A DNA stretch of 26,124 nucleotides from Pelargonium cotyledonis (taxonomy: Eukaryota; Streptophyta; Magnoliopsida; Geraniales; Geraniaceae): NCBI GenBank assembly GCA_036897625.1, contig JAYMTA010000607.1, positions 1 through 26,124 of the forward strand, in the 5' to 3' direction. Both the position numbers and the translations under genes were made by a program. Below the pieces are notes generated by a model, which was given only the letters and a program-made list of their open reading frames with translations, was not told the origin of the DNA and searched no databases. Within the stretch, counting starts at the first letter, position 1; each line of letters begins with the position of its first letter. Of this stretch, positions 9,044 through 23,500 are shown piece by piece.

Positions 9044-9339
9044 TAAATTAAGAAAAAAACACACATACACAACCATTACATCACAAAACAAAAATACTAA
9101 GAAAGAGGAAAAAGAAAAAAAAAAGGAAGTATGAAATGAATGATTCGTTAATGGGGAAGCAAGAATGATGGCCGGTCACCCACCCCTTTTTCCCCATTTT
9201 CTCTCTTTTTCCGTTCCCATTACCTCACTTTCCGGAACCCAATCGCCAACCAACCATCTCTCTCCCTATTTTTCATTATACTAAATAAAAATTCACCAAC
9301 ACCAAAATATACTTTTTTTTTTGTTCCCTTCAGAAAAAA
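9044..9339 (+). promoter_or_regulatory. Probable villin promoter region
   Basis: AT-rich sequence becomes strongly pyrimidine-rich on the plus strand from about 9170 (CACCCCTTTTTCCCC, TCTCTCCCTATTTTTC), as is common near plant transcription starts. A possible TATA-like string (ACTAAATAAAAATTC) sits near 9280. The region precedes the presumed non-coding exon. No start site can be fixed. Confidence 0.4.
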
Positions 9340-9421
9340 AGAAGAAGAAGAACAAAGTCCCAGATACAACAAAACTATCATCTATCTAATCTCCTCCTTA
9401 ATATCCACATTCCACAGGAAG
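9340..9421 (+). other. Presumed non-coding first exon (5' UTR) of villin
   Basis: CA- and CT-rich leader-like sequence ends at a good donor, GGAAG|GTACCTC, after 9421. A matching acceptor, TATGGTTCAG, ends at 11471, directly before the exon that carries the start codon. The implied leader intron is about 2.05 kb. A second possible donor (CCAG|GTACTC after 9838) could give an additional leader exon. Long leader introns are common in plant actin-binding genes. The 5' limit is a guess. Confidence 0.4.
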
Positions 9422-11471
9422 GTACCTCATTTTTATTTATTTTGTCTTAAACTGTTTTATTATATTCAGCTACAAAAGAACAAATTGATATGACAGAAAA
9501 CAAACAATTTTCTCTTCTTCTTAATTTTGTAAACCAATGTAAAAGGATAAATGGGAAACAGATAGATATTAATGGGTGCTAGTAAATTTAGTTAATTTTG
9601 GTTGTTGAATTTGAATACTAATTTTATTTTTATTTTGAGTTTTAAGTATTAAAATGCAAATTTACAGTTCATGTTGTTGCCGTTAGTGATAGGCACGCCT
9701 GTTTGCTCTTTGCGCTACTTTTGCAATTCTTTTTCTCTCTCTCTCTCTCTCTTCCCAAATTTCTCATCATTTTATTTTCATTTATAGCTTTTAGATTGGA
9801 TCTGCTGCTCTCTGGATTGTGCATTCCTCAATTCCAGGTACTCACGCTGCAATATTTGATTTTTCGTTTTTTTTTTTTAAATTACAAATTTTCTGAATAG
9901 CTTTGTGCCAATTGGTGATTTAGCGGGTGGTTTCGCCAAATATTGAACTCGTGATTGCACTGTTTTTGTGTGTGGCTTGAAATGGTGCTGGAATTGGCAA
10001 AACATGATAAGTTTAATTTAGTCTTGTTGATTTGGGAAAGTGATGGTTTAAGCACATGGACGAGCTGAGCTTGTTTCTTCATGTGAATTTTCATGGAGTT
10101 CTGTTGCTCGTCTGTTTTTGGTTTTTGAGCTGGAAATGCATTGAATTTCGATGTTTTGGATTGTGTTATCTTTGTGCGTGGATGTTGGGAAAATGTAAAC
10201 ATGATTAGTTTACTTTACGTTGGTCACTTGATATATATTACATATACATATACAAATACATACATCCTTTGCTTCTATGTCTTTTTTAGTAGACTAGTCT
10301 TATGGGAGCTTCTCGTAGTGTCTGCATTTGGTGTGCTGAATTTCCATCTGCTATCGGAATAGCTGAAAGAAGGTTAGGAAACGGTTGGATTGATTTGGCT
10401 TTTAGCCTGGCCAGCCAAGCTTGGTCTTGTCATTCAGTCCTTGTTTAGCAATTACACATTGTTGATCAGCATTGTATGCATCATTAATAACTTTGCAAAA
10501 TGGGCTATTCACTTAATTGAATTGACAATGTTCAGAAGTTTGTGCACTTAAATAGTTCAGGAAACATCTGATGGTGTGATTGAAAGTACATGTATTATTG
10601 AGTTACTTGAAGAGAAGATAGATAGCAGTTCTGCAATCTCCTGTTTACCCTGCAAGAGTTGAAGGGTACATTGTTAATTATGGGCTATTAGGCACTTTGA
10701 GTTCTTGTTTTTTGGTCAATATACTTTATCTTCTACATCTACTAGTGAATAAGTTTTGTTAAATGAGTTTGAAATGAAAATGAGTCCGTTAAGCTACCCA
10801 ATTGGTCTTCATCTAGAAAAGGGGCCGGGAGACATTTGGAACTAGAAATGAGATTTGCAACTCCTTAAAATGTGGGAAAAGGTGAGTGTGGACAAGATTG
10901 AGTCTAAAGAGTAAGTTAAGGAGATTCTGAAGAGACTTCTTTTCAAATGGTTTTGAAGCAGATAAGACCTAAATGTGAGGAAATTCTACCTATATTCATG
11001 AAACTGCAGGATCAGGTGTTCAATGCCACTATATTTTATAATTGACAAGTTGACATATGCCAATATGCTTCAGTTGACATACTTAGAAGGAAAAGAAGAA
11101 GCTTGAGTTCTTTTGAAGATTTGAGCAATTTGAACCTGTTCACGAGAGTTATGGCATGTATTGTGTTTTATGGCAGAGTGTGCTGTAGCTATTCTAAACC
11201 TAGAAACATAAAATTCCATGGGGGTAAGCACATGTAAACGATAAGTGATAATGAGTTCTTGTGAATTTATTTCAATATAACTGTTCACTTCTTCATCGGT
11301 TCATCCATTATAACAAATTTCTTAGCCAGTTTTGAACCTCAGTGTTGGTACGCTCGCATATAAAAAAAAAAAGTTGTTGTCCAAAGATATTTAGTTACTT
11401 CTGCTTGTTTGAGATTTTTCTTTTGAATTTATTTTTCTTACTTTTTTTGTGGTGCATATCATATGGTTCAG
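9422..11471 (+). other. Putative 5' UTR intron of villin
   Basis: T-rich sequence with a (CT)n tract near 9734-9752 and a (TACATA)-like tract near 10230-10264, typical of a plant intron. I find no gene in it; several 60-110-codon open frames on both strands have no recognisable content. Confidence 0.4.
9734..9752. repeat. (CT)n microsatellite
   Basis: Uninterrupted alternating C and T over 19 bases, inside the putative leader intron of villin. Confidence 0.9.
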
Positions 11472-11531
11472 GGTACTTTATACTTCACCTCAAAGTCAAG
11501 GGAGGCGGCATAATAAAATCTGAAAAACAGT

Positions 11532-14500
11532 ATGTCTGTTTCTATGAAAGACTTGGATCCAGCATTCCAGGGAGCTGGACAAAAGGCGTATCCTTAGTCT
11601 CATGTATTGCTATCAGATAAAATATAATAACTTGACGTGAATCCTGAAATATATATGCAATATATTTATGCTGCAAAAAGAAGGGTAGTACTCCTGCTGT
11701 TGATGTTTTTATTTTATAATATTCATGTATAAATAATTTTAAACTTGATATCTCTTCAATTAGATAGTTCACTTTTGTTTGCCTTGACAAGACACAGTGG
11801 ACTTGAGATTTGGCACATTGAAAACTTTAAACCTGTTGCAGTCTCAAAGTCCTCTTATGGCAAATTTTACATGGGGGATTCCTACGTGATTCTGAAGGTA
11901 AATGTTTGACCCTATGCAAATTGTTCATCCCCTATCCTTATGTCAATTGTCATATACACTATACTTCACTCCAAAATCAATATGCTTGGTGATTGAACAA
12001 TTATTGGCCTAAATTACTGGCTATTTATTTGTTTTAATAAACAGAATCATTAAAAAAACCAGAAACTTGTGATAGTTAATGTACGCAAGAAATATACAAG
12101 AACCCCTTATCATATCAAATAATAAATAAATTATAAATGAAATTCCGACGGCTCAGGAAAATGGAAAGGAGAATCTAAGCAACCTGCTATGTAAAAGGAG
12201 TAAAACCCGCATTCTTCAACAATGTGACTCCTATAATTACCAAACTATCTTTCATTCATTAAGCCATCTTTGAAAGATCATTGCACACCACATTTTCTGT
12301 TCAGTGAGGATGAAGCTGTATCCTTCCAAACAAAAACTGGTATTGAAACTTCATATGAATCAATTTAATGTTCCAAGAGCTTCCTACTAGCTGTATTCCT
12401 TTAAAATTTCATCTCATAAAGCAAACATAGAAGTTATAATATGTTATTTTTACTGTAGCAAATTCTCTATCTTAATGATTAATTAGCATTCATATCAATA
12501 CATTGGTGTATTTTATAGTAGATACCCAACACCCCTGTGATTTGGTTGTCGAGGGTATGCTAATTGCACCATGACGTGAGCTACCATTGCTTAGAAAATC
12601 CATACTTTGTCATCTGATATACCTGTGGTTCTTAAAAATAGTCTTTGCCTAAACATTTCTTTTGTAGGATACACAACATTTCTTGAATAAAATTTATCAT
12701 TTTCTCTCAAACACATTAATTAGTGCATACTGGAGCTTGAAGACTTTGCTCTGCAATCTAGTTGCATTTGCTAGAATATCTGAATATCTAGCAAGTTATG
12801 AAGACAATATTTCTGGGGTCAGGAACAACTTTTCATTCTACTAGTGCTTTCATTTAAGTTAGGCTTTGTTCTTTTACTGATCAAATACTGTCATGGGAAA
12901 GAGGGCACATCGATAAGTTTGTCCCTGAGCATGTTGAATGGTGAAATGAATTTATATTATAATTTTTTAATGGCAGGTAATCTTCAATTCGTTACTGATG
13001 TGCAAAACTATCTGTTTCCATTAACTGCAATCATAATTTCATTCTCAAGCTTCTTATATGCAGACAACTGCCTCTAAAAGTGGAACCTTACGTCATGATA
13101 TTCATTATTGGCTTGGTAAAGATACCTCTCAGGTAAGTTGTACATATACATGGCTCTTTTTCTCTTCTTAAATTAATATCCTGGTGTATAATTGTGATCT
13201 GATGAGACAACTCTGCTCAAATAGGATGAAGCTGGCACTGCAGCTGTCAAGACAATTGAACTGGATGCAGCTCTTGGAGGCCGTGCTGTTCAATATCGCG
13301 AAGTGCAAGGCCATGAAACAGAGAAGTTGCTATCTTACTTTAAACCATGTATCATTCCTCAAGAAGGTGGAGTTGCATCTGGATTCGAACACGTGGAGGC
13401 TGAAAAACACACAACACGTTTATTTGTCTGCAAAGGAAAACATGTTGTCCATGTAAAAGAGGCAAGTCTATAGACTTCTCTTTTGACGAGGGATTACTCT
13501 CATTAAGCAGTGTCTATATACCTTTTAAACCAAAATAAAACATGGAACACTTTTCATTTTATTTATAGCTGTCTGTGGTTCATGACAGGTTCCTTTTGCT
13601 CGATCCTCCCTCAACCACGATGACATATTTGTTCTGGATACCCAATCTAAGATTTTTCAATTTAACGGTTCCAACTCATCCATTCAAGAGAGAGCTAAAG
13701 CACTAGAAGTTGTTCAGTACGTTAAAGATACATATCATGATGGGAAATGTGACATAGCTGCCATTGGTAAGGAGACTAATTTTTTGGGAGGTTTCATAAT
13801 GTTAGTTCAATGTCTATCACTCTTAACTTTTCTTTCTCCTTTTTAGAGGATGGAAAAATGATGGCTGACGCAGACACGGGAGAATTCTGGGCATTATTTG
13901 GGGGTTTCGCTCCACTTCCTAGAAAAGCAGCCAGTGATGATGATCAAACTATCGATTCATACCCTACCAAGCTGCTTCGGTAGTATTTTGTTTTTGTTTC
14001 TGTCTACTCTTTTTTTTGGGTGGGGAGAAGGGTGGAGTTGATAAAAACTCTATCTCAAGACCTCTATTATAGGAGTGACTTGGGTCCACCTTAATGATAG
14101 ATGGTTGGTTTTGTTCTTTATATTACCAAGAGTATGTATGATATTTTATATACTGATTGATCTGATGTGTTTTTGTGTTTCCTTCTTTTCTGACAATAAT
14201 TATTTTTCTGCTTTGAAAGAGTTGAGAAGGGGCAGGTGGAACCTGTTGAGGCTGATTCTTTGACAAGAGAGTTACTAGAAACAAATACATGCTATCTTCT
14301 TGATTGTGGGCTTGAAGTGTTTGTTTGGATAGGAAGAAATACCTCTCTTGATGAGCGCAAGAGTGCAAGTGAAGCCGCTGAAGTAATGCTTATTTGTTTC
14401 TCAAGCAAAATAGATTACTGTTATTTATTTGTTAATTTTTTTGAAAATTCCCGTACTCATTTTTATAATGTATTCACCAAAACAGGAGTTAGTTTGTGGT

Positions 14501-17500
14501 TCTGATCGATCCCAGTCACACATAATTCGTGTAATTGAGGGCTTTGAGACAGTGATGTTCAAGTCGAAGTTTGATTCTTGGCCTCAGACAATTGCTGTAG
14601 CTGTGTCCGAAGATGGTAGAGGCAAGGTTGCTGGTCAGTAACTAAATTATTATCACTGTGATCACAAATTCATTAGTAATCATGATATGTTACTATCTTT
14701 GTAATTTTGGGTTTCATAATATTGTTCTATTTCTTTGATTCTTATAGAACTTCTGAGACGTCAAGGGTTTAATGTTAAGGGTTTGTTGAAAGCTGAGCCT
14801 GTGGAAGAAGAACCTCAAGCATACATCGATTGTACAGGAAATTTGCAGGTGCTAATATGTGTGTGTGTGTGTGTGTGTTTTTCTTATTTATTCTTGATAA
14901 TTATATTTAGTTGTTGGGGATAGATTAAAAGAGCATGATTACAACCTTCATATATATGGACCTAGGCTAAAATAGTGTGTGGTTGGTACGATAGTTATTA
15001 GGACACTTTGGTTGTGGCATAAGCTGTTGGATGAAGAAGGCCTTCGTATATATACTTATTTCTGTTATTATAACCTACCAGGTGGCTGTTATGTTTGCAA
15101 CTTGAATCTGGGAGAAGAGTAGTTCAAGAGAATCTTTTTCTTTCGGTTCCATGTCCTCTGTTATCCTTGCCCTTGGGAGGAGGAAAACCTAATTAACCAA
15201 ATGAGCAAAGACTCTTTTAAAAGGAAAAAAGAAAGAAAAAGAATTTCCTTTTAACAGAAAGTAATGCCATGCCACTTGCATTACAACTTCAGATGCTGCC
15301 TGCTGGGTCACTCAGGCGACCATAGTCAGTATTGGAATCAGGAAATGTGATTCAGAAGGTGCCTGGATTATGTGAAACAATCTGTATTCAATTTTCAAAT
15401 AGTTGAAAACTCATCAAAATGAGCCGTGTAGTGTCCTCAGTAAACACATTGGACTGGGAAAGCAACAGGCTTTGGAATTAACAGATTGTGTAAGAACTAA
15501 GAGGTTTTTTGGTAACTCTTCTTCATGTGTGGAAGTAGCTGACTCATCAAATGGGAAGATGCCACATAGGAAAATAGCATGAAGAAAAACCAAGCATATT
15601 GTTTTCTTCTAGCTTGCTTATGAGTGACTTTTGTAATGACGATGAAGCTTCCAAGAAGTAAGAATCTTACTTCTATAAACCCTAAAAGAAGAGGTAGTGA
15701 GAAATATATTCTCCTTCCAAATTTATCCTTAATCTTGGAAGTTAGTGTGTATCTTGTGTCATTTTTAGTCATTTTATCATACACCAATTGTTGTTTACTT
15801 TTGCTTTTTGTTACAACTCTTTTACTTGCTTCCACAAACTTATGTTAGCTAACATACATTGCTTCTAAAAGTTACTCTAAAGTTGTTTCTGACTTTTGAG
15901 TAGTATGATCTAAGTCTGTAATATGATCCCTACGTTTCTAATCATTTTACTGGAGTCAACCATGTAGGTCAATTTTACTAGTTAAAATTCTGTCCCCACA
16001 TAGGTGCAGACTGTAATTACAGATTAATGTGATATTTTCTAGATGAAGCTTTCGGATCAAATTGATAATAAGAACTCCAACCTGGGTGTGCAGATTTGGC
16101 GTGTGAATGGCAATAAAAAGATTCTCTTGCCTGCTTCTGATCAGTCGAAGTTTTACAGTGGAGATTGCTATATCTTTCAGTACTCATATCCAGGAGAAGA
16201 TAATAAAGAAGAGTACCTTGTAGGAACATGGTTTGGGAAACAGAGCGTTGAGGTGAAATTCATTTATGCATTTCATCACCTTCTTCTTCTTTTCTTTTTT
16301 TCCTCTTATTCTATCTATGTTAAGCAGATTTTAGCATCTAACTTCTTACACCAGAATTTCAGGATCAATTATTTGGCCAAAATTAGCCCTTTAAATCATT
16401 CTCCCATATAAATCCAGGTCAAACCATATAGGCTTTTGTTTACAAATGGGTCTTCAAAATGTAAATTTACATAAGAAATACCTCATTATTTAAGATTGAG
16501 ATGGTCATTTAGATGAGAAATCAGATTTGTTATCTTCCTTATAAATTATGTTTTTGGATGTCTTGTCAGGTATTATCCTATATAGTCTCATATTGATGGG
16601 GTCCTTTTGAAGAAAAACAAAAAACTAATCTCTCTCTGTACTTGTGCAAAAAGTGAAGAAACAATCTTTGTTATTACGTTATTACCAATACTGTACTTTT
16701 GGGTAAATGTCAGATGCAATTGCCTTTTATTTTTCTTGCCCTACTTGCACTTGAGTACCTGTAGTTAACATCCCAATAATCTTCTCTTTCTCTCCAACAA
16801 GTGTGAAATAGAAATGTGAAAAAGGAAGACTTGTGTACGTGAACATGCACACTCATACACAACAAAATCGTGCACTATCATAGATACATGCTGCTGTCAA
16901 TGTGTTGGTGGCACATTTTTGCTGAAAAGCTATGCTATTGTTTATTTTATATTTCTGTGTTATTATGCATGTTGTTCATGTTTGAGGATGTGGACTGAAG
17001 ATACTAATGAAACATGAAATTATGATGTTTCATAAGATGTACATATTCCAATTCAAGAATGCTAACTCCTAGCTCAGAAATAAAATGGAAGATAAAAAAT
17101 AAAATAAAAAAGCAAGGGCAGCAAATAGAAGATAGATAAACAAACAGACAGACAAACAAAAAAGATTTCTGAATTTTGTTGGTGCTCTTAAGTTTAGTTT
17201 TTTTATTGTCATGCCACGTCAGTACGTCACTAATTATGATCTTCTACTGTGCCTTGTTTTATAGTGAATACCTTGATTTGTTGCAAAAATGAGCAACAGA
17301 AAGTTAGTGTACTAGAGCAAGATGCATATGATATGTGGTAAACTTCAAGATCATAATTAATGTCCTCGAGGAGTAGTTATGTCAGCTTATTCTGTACCTA
17401 AACATAACACTGTATGTTAAAAAAGATTCCAGCTAGATGGAGCTAATCCTTAGCAATCATGTTATCTGTAGCTGTTTCTAAGAGTGGATAGGTTTGGAGT

Positions 17501-20500
17501 CCTTCATACCACTGTATAAGAGCAAGTCAATTTTTGTAATGCCTGGATATGTGCATTAAATTTGATCATAAGCTATAGTTTTGTGCTAGCCGTAGTGATT
17601 AGTACTTATTCTGATTCTATAGGGAGGCATTTGGTTATAAACAAAGCTATATTTATTTGCATCTAAATCCCTGATGAATTTATTTCCAACGTGAAATGTA
17701 GATTTATTATTCGGTCACTGAGTTTCTTATGTGCATCTACCATATCCATAATCAATTGTATTATCCATGGTTCTATTTTGTTGAACGATTATCGTCCATG
17801 GTTTTTAATTCAAGTTTTCTTTATTGGACGGATATTTTCCATTTTCACTCTATCTACCTTGCATCACTTTTTCACCAATGCATGATCATTACTTGTATGT
17901 GATACAAGGGGATGAGCTGTGCCATGTAGGCCCCATAGTGTATATTTTCTCAGTGTTTTTAGAAATTAATCTGTTCTGCTGGGTTTGGAGAGGGATACAA
18001 TATTATAACTAGCCATGTTTCGTTGCTCAAGCTTGTGATGCTGTGTGTTGAAAACTTTGATTGTTTGGTTATGGATATATTCACGATTTGATTTTATATC
18101 TGTGCTGAACTGCTGGTCAGATATTGAGATGACCAAAATTGGGTTCTGGTTCAGATAATCTTTTATGATACTCTCTTTGTTTCAAAATGAGTGTTCACTT
18201 TCTCTAAAATTTGTCTCAAAATGAGTGTTCACTTTCCTTGCTAGGATGCTAGCTATGCGTGAATATCCAATAATATACCTAAGATAAATTAGTTAGAATT
18301 ACTTGTGTTTGTTAAATAAATGCACATGGGGGTATTGAAGGAAAAGTACAACACCAACTAACTTATTCTAAAGTTTTGCAAAAAAGGGAAGTTGACACTC
18401 ATTTTGGAACAGAGGGAGTAATAAAGAGGCTTTGTGTTCAAATTAAATAAAGAATATAAGGTTTTGATTCACTAATATTTCCTTCAGTCCTTGTGCATCT
18501 GTTATCAATATGTTGGCAGTGCACACTAAAGCCCATTATTTGCATTACCATGTCATTTTGTCAACAGAAAATAAAAGAGAATGCATAGTAGAAGTCCTGC
18601 TATAATGCATTTATTATCTTATTTCCTTATTATATTTGTATTTAATTAGGATGAAAGAACTTCAGCTACTTCTCTGGCAAGCAAGATGGTGCAAAAGTTT
18701 CTGCCCGTACAGGTATTTGTTATTTATCTGTGATTTCTATTTTCCATTGATTTGAAAATCTTTCCATTCATTCTATTGATAATACTTCTCTTCCTATTAT
18801 CCAGGCTCGTATTTATGAAGGGAGTGAACCAGTTCAGTTCTTCTTGATCTTGCAGAGCCTTATTGTTTTCATGGTTCGAATTATTTTGAAATCCTACGAT
18901 TTAGTTAACAATGTTATAGTGTTATGCAATATGGCAAATTAATTTGTGTGAACTCTATCAGGGTGGTCTTAGCGATGGTTACAAGAACTACATTGCAGAA
19001 AACGAACTTCCTGATGAGACATATAACGAAGATGGTCTTGCACTATTTCGAGTTCAGGGTTCTGGACCTGATAACATGCAAGCCATTCAAGTTGAACAGG
19101 TACGTTATGCTTTCAGTACTCTCAAGCATATATGGATGCGCGCGCGCACACACACATAGTTTTTTTCTGTTTGCTTGTTATGTCAACATTCTTGATTCTG
19201 AAACAAAGCTGCAGTTTGTTTGTAACTAGTATTCACTTATTTTCTATGTTTATCCAATTGTTACGAACAGGAATAGATATGTAGACTATTTTGGTCGTTT
19301 CCTTTTACCATCCTCTATTTTAGATGCGATTCTCCATGTTGGTGAATAAGAATAAATAAGGAGAAATGTAGTTTGGAAATGGATAACTTCAGTAGGCTTT
19401 CAATGATCATCAACCTATCAGAGTCTACTTGCCTTCAAATGGGCTGCTGTCATAGATCTCTGTATTCTCAAAAAGATAATTTTCATTTCAAAAATTCACC
19501 TGATGTAGCTTGGTTATTGTAGTAGAAATCAACATATTCACTTCTCAAATCGAGTTACCCTTGGTCTGACACCTTTCTTGTAAAAGACGTGACATCTTTT
19601 ACAAGCTAGAACATATTTCTTTCCTATCTTCTCAGTGTCTACCAAACAACTAAAAGACCAGAAGCATAATATATTACATCTTCCAGGTCAAGAATTTTTT
19701 CAACTCCAACACAGTTTAACCGCAATACATTATTAATGCCCTTATCCATTGGCTTATAAAAAGAACAATATACACATATTCTGCTGGTAAGTTGTAATGA
19801 ATTATTATTTTTTATTTTTTATTTTGGGACCTGATCTACAGTATAGAACATGGCACTACCCTTATATTTGATATAGACATAGTAGTTGATTTATTTATTT
19901 ATTTTAATTTTTTTTTTGTCAATGTTCTTGTTACTTTTTTTGTATATTTGTTAGTGTTCACTTGTTTTGGGCATAATACGACAATAACATATGTTTCTTT
20001 ATCTTTTCCCCTCTAATCCACTGCGATCAGGTTGCAACATCTTTAAATTCATCATACTGCTACATATTACACAGTGATTCCACTGTCTTCACATGGTCGG
20101 GAAGTCTCACAACAACAGAGGATCAAGAACTTGTTGAGAGGCAGCTGGATGTGATAAAGGTCTGATATGCTATATAAATTGTTAAATTCTGGTATTAGGC
20201 TACATACAAAGGCATTGGCTTCCACTATACTTAAGGATATCCTTGTTAGTAGGTTTTCCTATGTGGGATTTTGTGATCACCATTTTTATCACTTGCAGTT
20301 GAGGGCCTTTGAAATCAACTAAAAGCTTAAGCATACTCTAACAGATCCTCAGATCATTTTTTCTAATGTGGGACTTTGTGGTCACCACTTTTATCACTTC
20401 ATCACTCTCAGTCGAGGGCCTTTTAAATAAACTAAAAGTTTAAGCATACTCTAGCACGTCCCCTCACGTGAGTTCTACTTTCCTTGTACTGAAATTTTAG

Positions 20501-23500
20501 GTCTACCTAATTGAGGGTCTTTTACATTAACTAAAAGCTTAAGCATACTCTAACACATCCCCAATTCATTATCCTCATACTATTCCAGTGCGGGACTTTG
20601 TGATCACTTTTATAACTTCACCACTCCCAATCTCGGGCCTTTTAAATCAACTAAAAGCTAAAGCATATTCTTGCATGTCCTCTCACATAGTTATTTTTTA
20701 CAAGTTTAAGCATACTTTTGTACGTCCTCTCATGTGAGGTCTGCTTCTTTCTTTTACTAGAATTTTAAATTATTTTTCATAACGAGGACCATGTTAAAAT
20801 TTTAATATTGAGCTACATACCAAGCAGTCAACCGTATTAGTAGGGTTTGGCTCACAATATTACATGTAGGTCATTTATTTTATATTTGTCCAATGAGGGA
20901 CTTTTTATTGTATAAATGCTTTCTATTTTGTATTTTTGTTAGATAATTCATCCAGCTTGTGCAATTTGTCACTAGATTGTTCTGTAAGATGTCTATAGTG
21001 GACAAACAGCAAGAAAGATTGACTTGTAAATTGTTATGTGTTGTACCAAGTATTGTCCTAACTCCCAAGCAACTGGCAATTATGTCAAAGCCAATTGGGA
21101 TGATCAATTTATATAGACCTAAAGTTTCCATAAATTATTTGTTCAATGCCGCATTAGATGTTGATTATTATTATCTATGCATGATCAGTTTTCTTTGTAC
21201 TTTTTCTCATATGCCTTCCTATTTTTTGCAGCCAAATTTACAGTCCAGACACCAGAAGGAAGGTACAGAAATTGAACAATTCTGGGATCTATTAGGAGGT
21301 AAAAAAGAACACCCCAAAGAAAAGATTGCAAGGGAAGCTGAAAGAGATCCACACCTATTCTCTTGTAGTTTCTCAAAAGGTATTGATATTTGTATCTGTT
21401 AGCTAATAATGTCTCTTATACATATTTTAAATTTACAGTCATATGTTTTGTTTAGATTATTAACATTTGATTGCTGTTTCTTATTGCATTGTTTTGATTA
21501 CTGCCACCACACTTGTTGATCTACAGGAAATCTGAAGGTGTGTATCATGATCTTGTTTATTATATTTACTTTACAACATGAGTTAAGCTTTATGCATACA
21601 CACACAAACACAAAACAGCCATTTTCATAATCCGTCTCCTTTTTATTTCTATCCTTGACCAATCCCATAAGATATTTAGTGATGGATTGAATTGTATGAT
21701 ATCATAAGAATTGTCTTGAAATTGAATATATTGATGATTTTTTGTTCAACGTATCAACATTCCAAAGTATATTTTGCAAGTTATAATTTGTACTGGTATA
21801 TTTTGATTGCAGGTGAAAGAGGTTTACTGTTTTACCCAGGATGATCTGATGACGGAAGATATATTCATCCTGGATTGTCACTCAGATATTTTTGTCTGGG
21901 TTGGGCAACAGGTGGACTCTAAGAACAAGATGAATGCTTTATCAATAGGAGAGGTATGATTGATAGGGCTTTGGCCGGAAGCAATAATTTCCATAGTATT
22001 ACAACATCGTATCTTTCTGGCATATGATGGTCCAGGTGAAAAAAAGTTACTTACAAGTACAGCTTATACAAATTTTATTTCTGAATTAATGCAACTTGGC
22101 TTGCTATCTTGACCTTTATTCAATAGTAATCAACCTTCTGATTTCTCCTGTTCATCCCATGGTTATTACGAGTATCTGTCAGACTCTGATATACTTTTCA
22201 GTGAGATCTTAATTCTTTTTTCTCACTATCAACAGAAATTTCTGGAGCATGATTTTCTTCTAGAACAGTTATCTCATGAAACTCCAACATACATTGTAAT
22301 GGAAGGGAGTGAACCACCTTTCTTCACACGCTTCTTCTCTACATGGGACTCTGCAAAACCTGCTGTAAGTGACTTAATATAATTATTAGAGATTGCTGCA
22401 ATTGTAAATCTTTGTTTGGGATCTGAATGTTTTTGTGTGGGAACAGATGCTTGGTAACTCATTCCAAAGGAGGCTTACAATAGTGAAAACTGGAGGCACT
22501 CCAGCTATAGAAGTAAGTCTATTTTGGTCACTTCTGATTTCTTTGTTCACTGGCATTAGTCTTGGGTCACTCGCTTTAGTAATGTGTTCAACTTGTGCAA
22601 CATTGTTCATACTGCTTTCTCTCTAAGGTTCTTTTTAGCAGTACACCCAAGGATATTGTTCCTTGGTTTCGTCATAGAAAAAAGGGAATATTTCAATAGA
22701 TTTAGTGAAATATACTTCTCGTGTTTTTTTTTCTCTTCTTTTATAACAAAATTCATATACTTCATGCTGTGGACCACTTGATATATGGTTAGGGAAATTT
22801 AATTCTGGAGCAGGCAGGCTCTTTTTGGATTGTCTTATGTCAAGGGAGGAAGAATTAGTTCGTTTTAGAAAAACTGTTACCTTTTATATTTGTGTTTTCC
22901 TTCCAATATTGAAACATAATCTATCTCCTTACATGAATGTTTTTGGGTTTTTTCTTGCTGCAATTTTGAATACTTTGATAAGAGATATATGATTCTTCGT
23001 CAGAAACCCAAACGAAGAGTAACTGCATCTTACGGAGGAAGATCTGGTGTCCAAGACAAATCGCAACGCTCCAGGAGTATGTCTTTTAGCCCTGATCGAG
23101 TACGTGTGAGGGGTCGGTCTCCAGCATTTAATGCACTAGCTGCTACCTTTGAGAACAATAATCCTAGGAATCTGTCAACTCCACCTCCAAGTGTTAGAAA
23201 GCTCTATCCAAAGTCCTCGACACCAGATGATAAATTGGCATCCAAATCTGCTGCTATAGCAGCGCTTACTGCTACTTTTGAGAAACCAACACAGCAAAAA
23301 CTTATGCCCAGATCTCTTAGAGGCATGCATTTTTCTTTTGTGAGCACTTAAATTCCTATCACACCCTATTTTCTTAAAAATAACTGAAATGCCTCTTTCC
23401 TATCACAGGTGCTGTGAGCTTGCCTATAACTAATTCTGGGCCAGATACAGACTCTAAGGAAAAGTTTATTAGTAGCAGACTAGAATCCCTCACTATAGAA

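Noticed and set aside
23340-23345. GT donor (GTGAGC) for villin intron 20
   Set aside because: Phase 0 at this donor joined to the 23409 acceptor gives an immediate TGA; the GC donor at 23323 keeps the headpiece frame.
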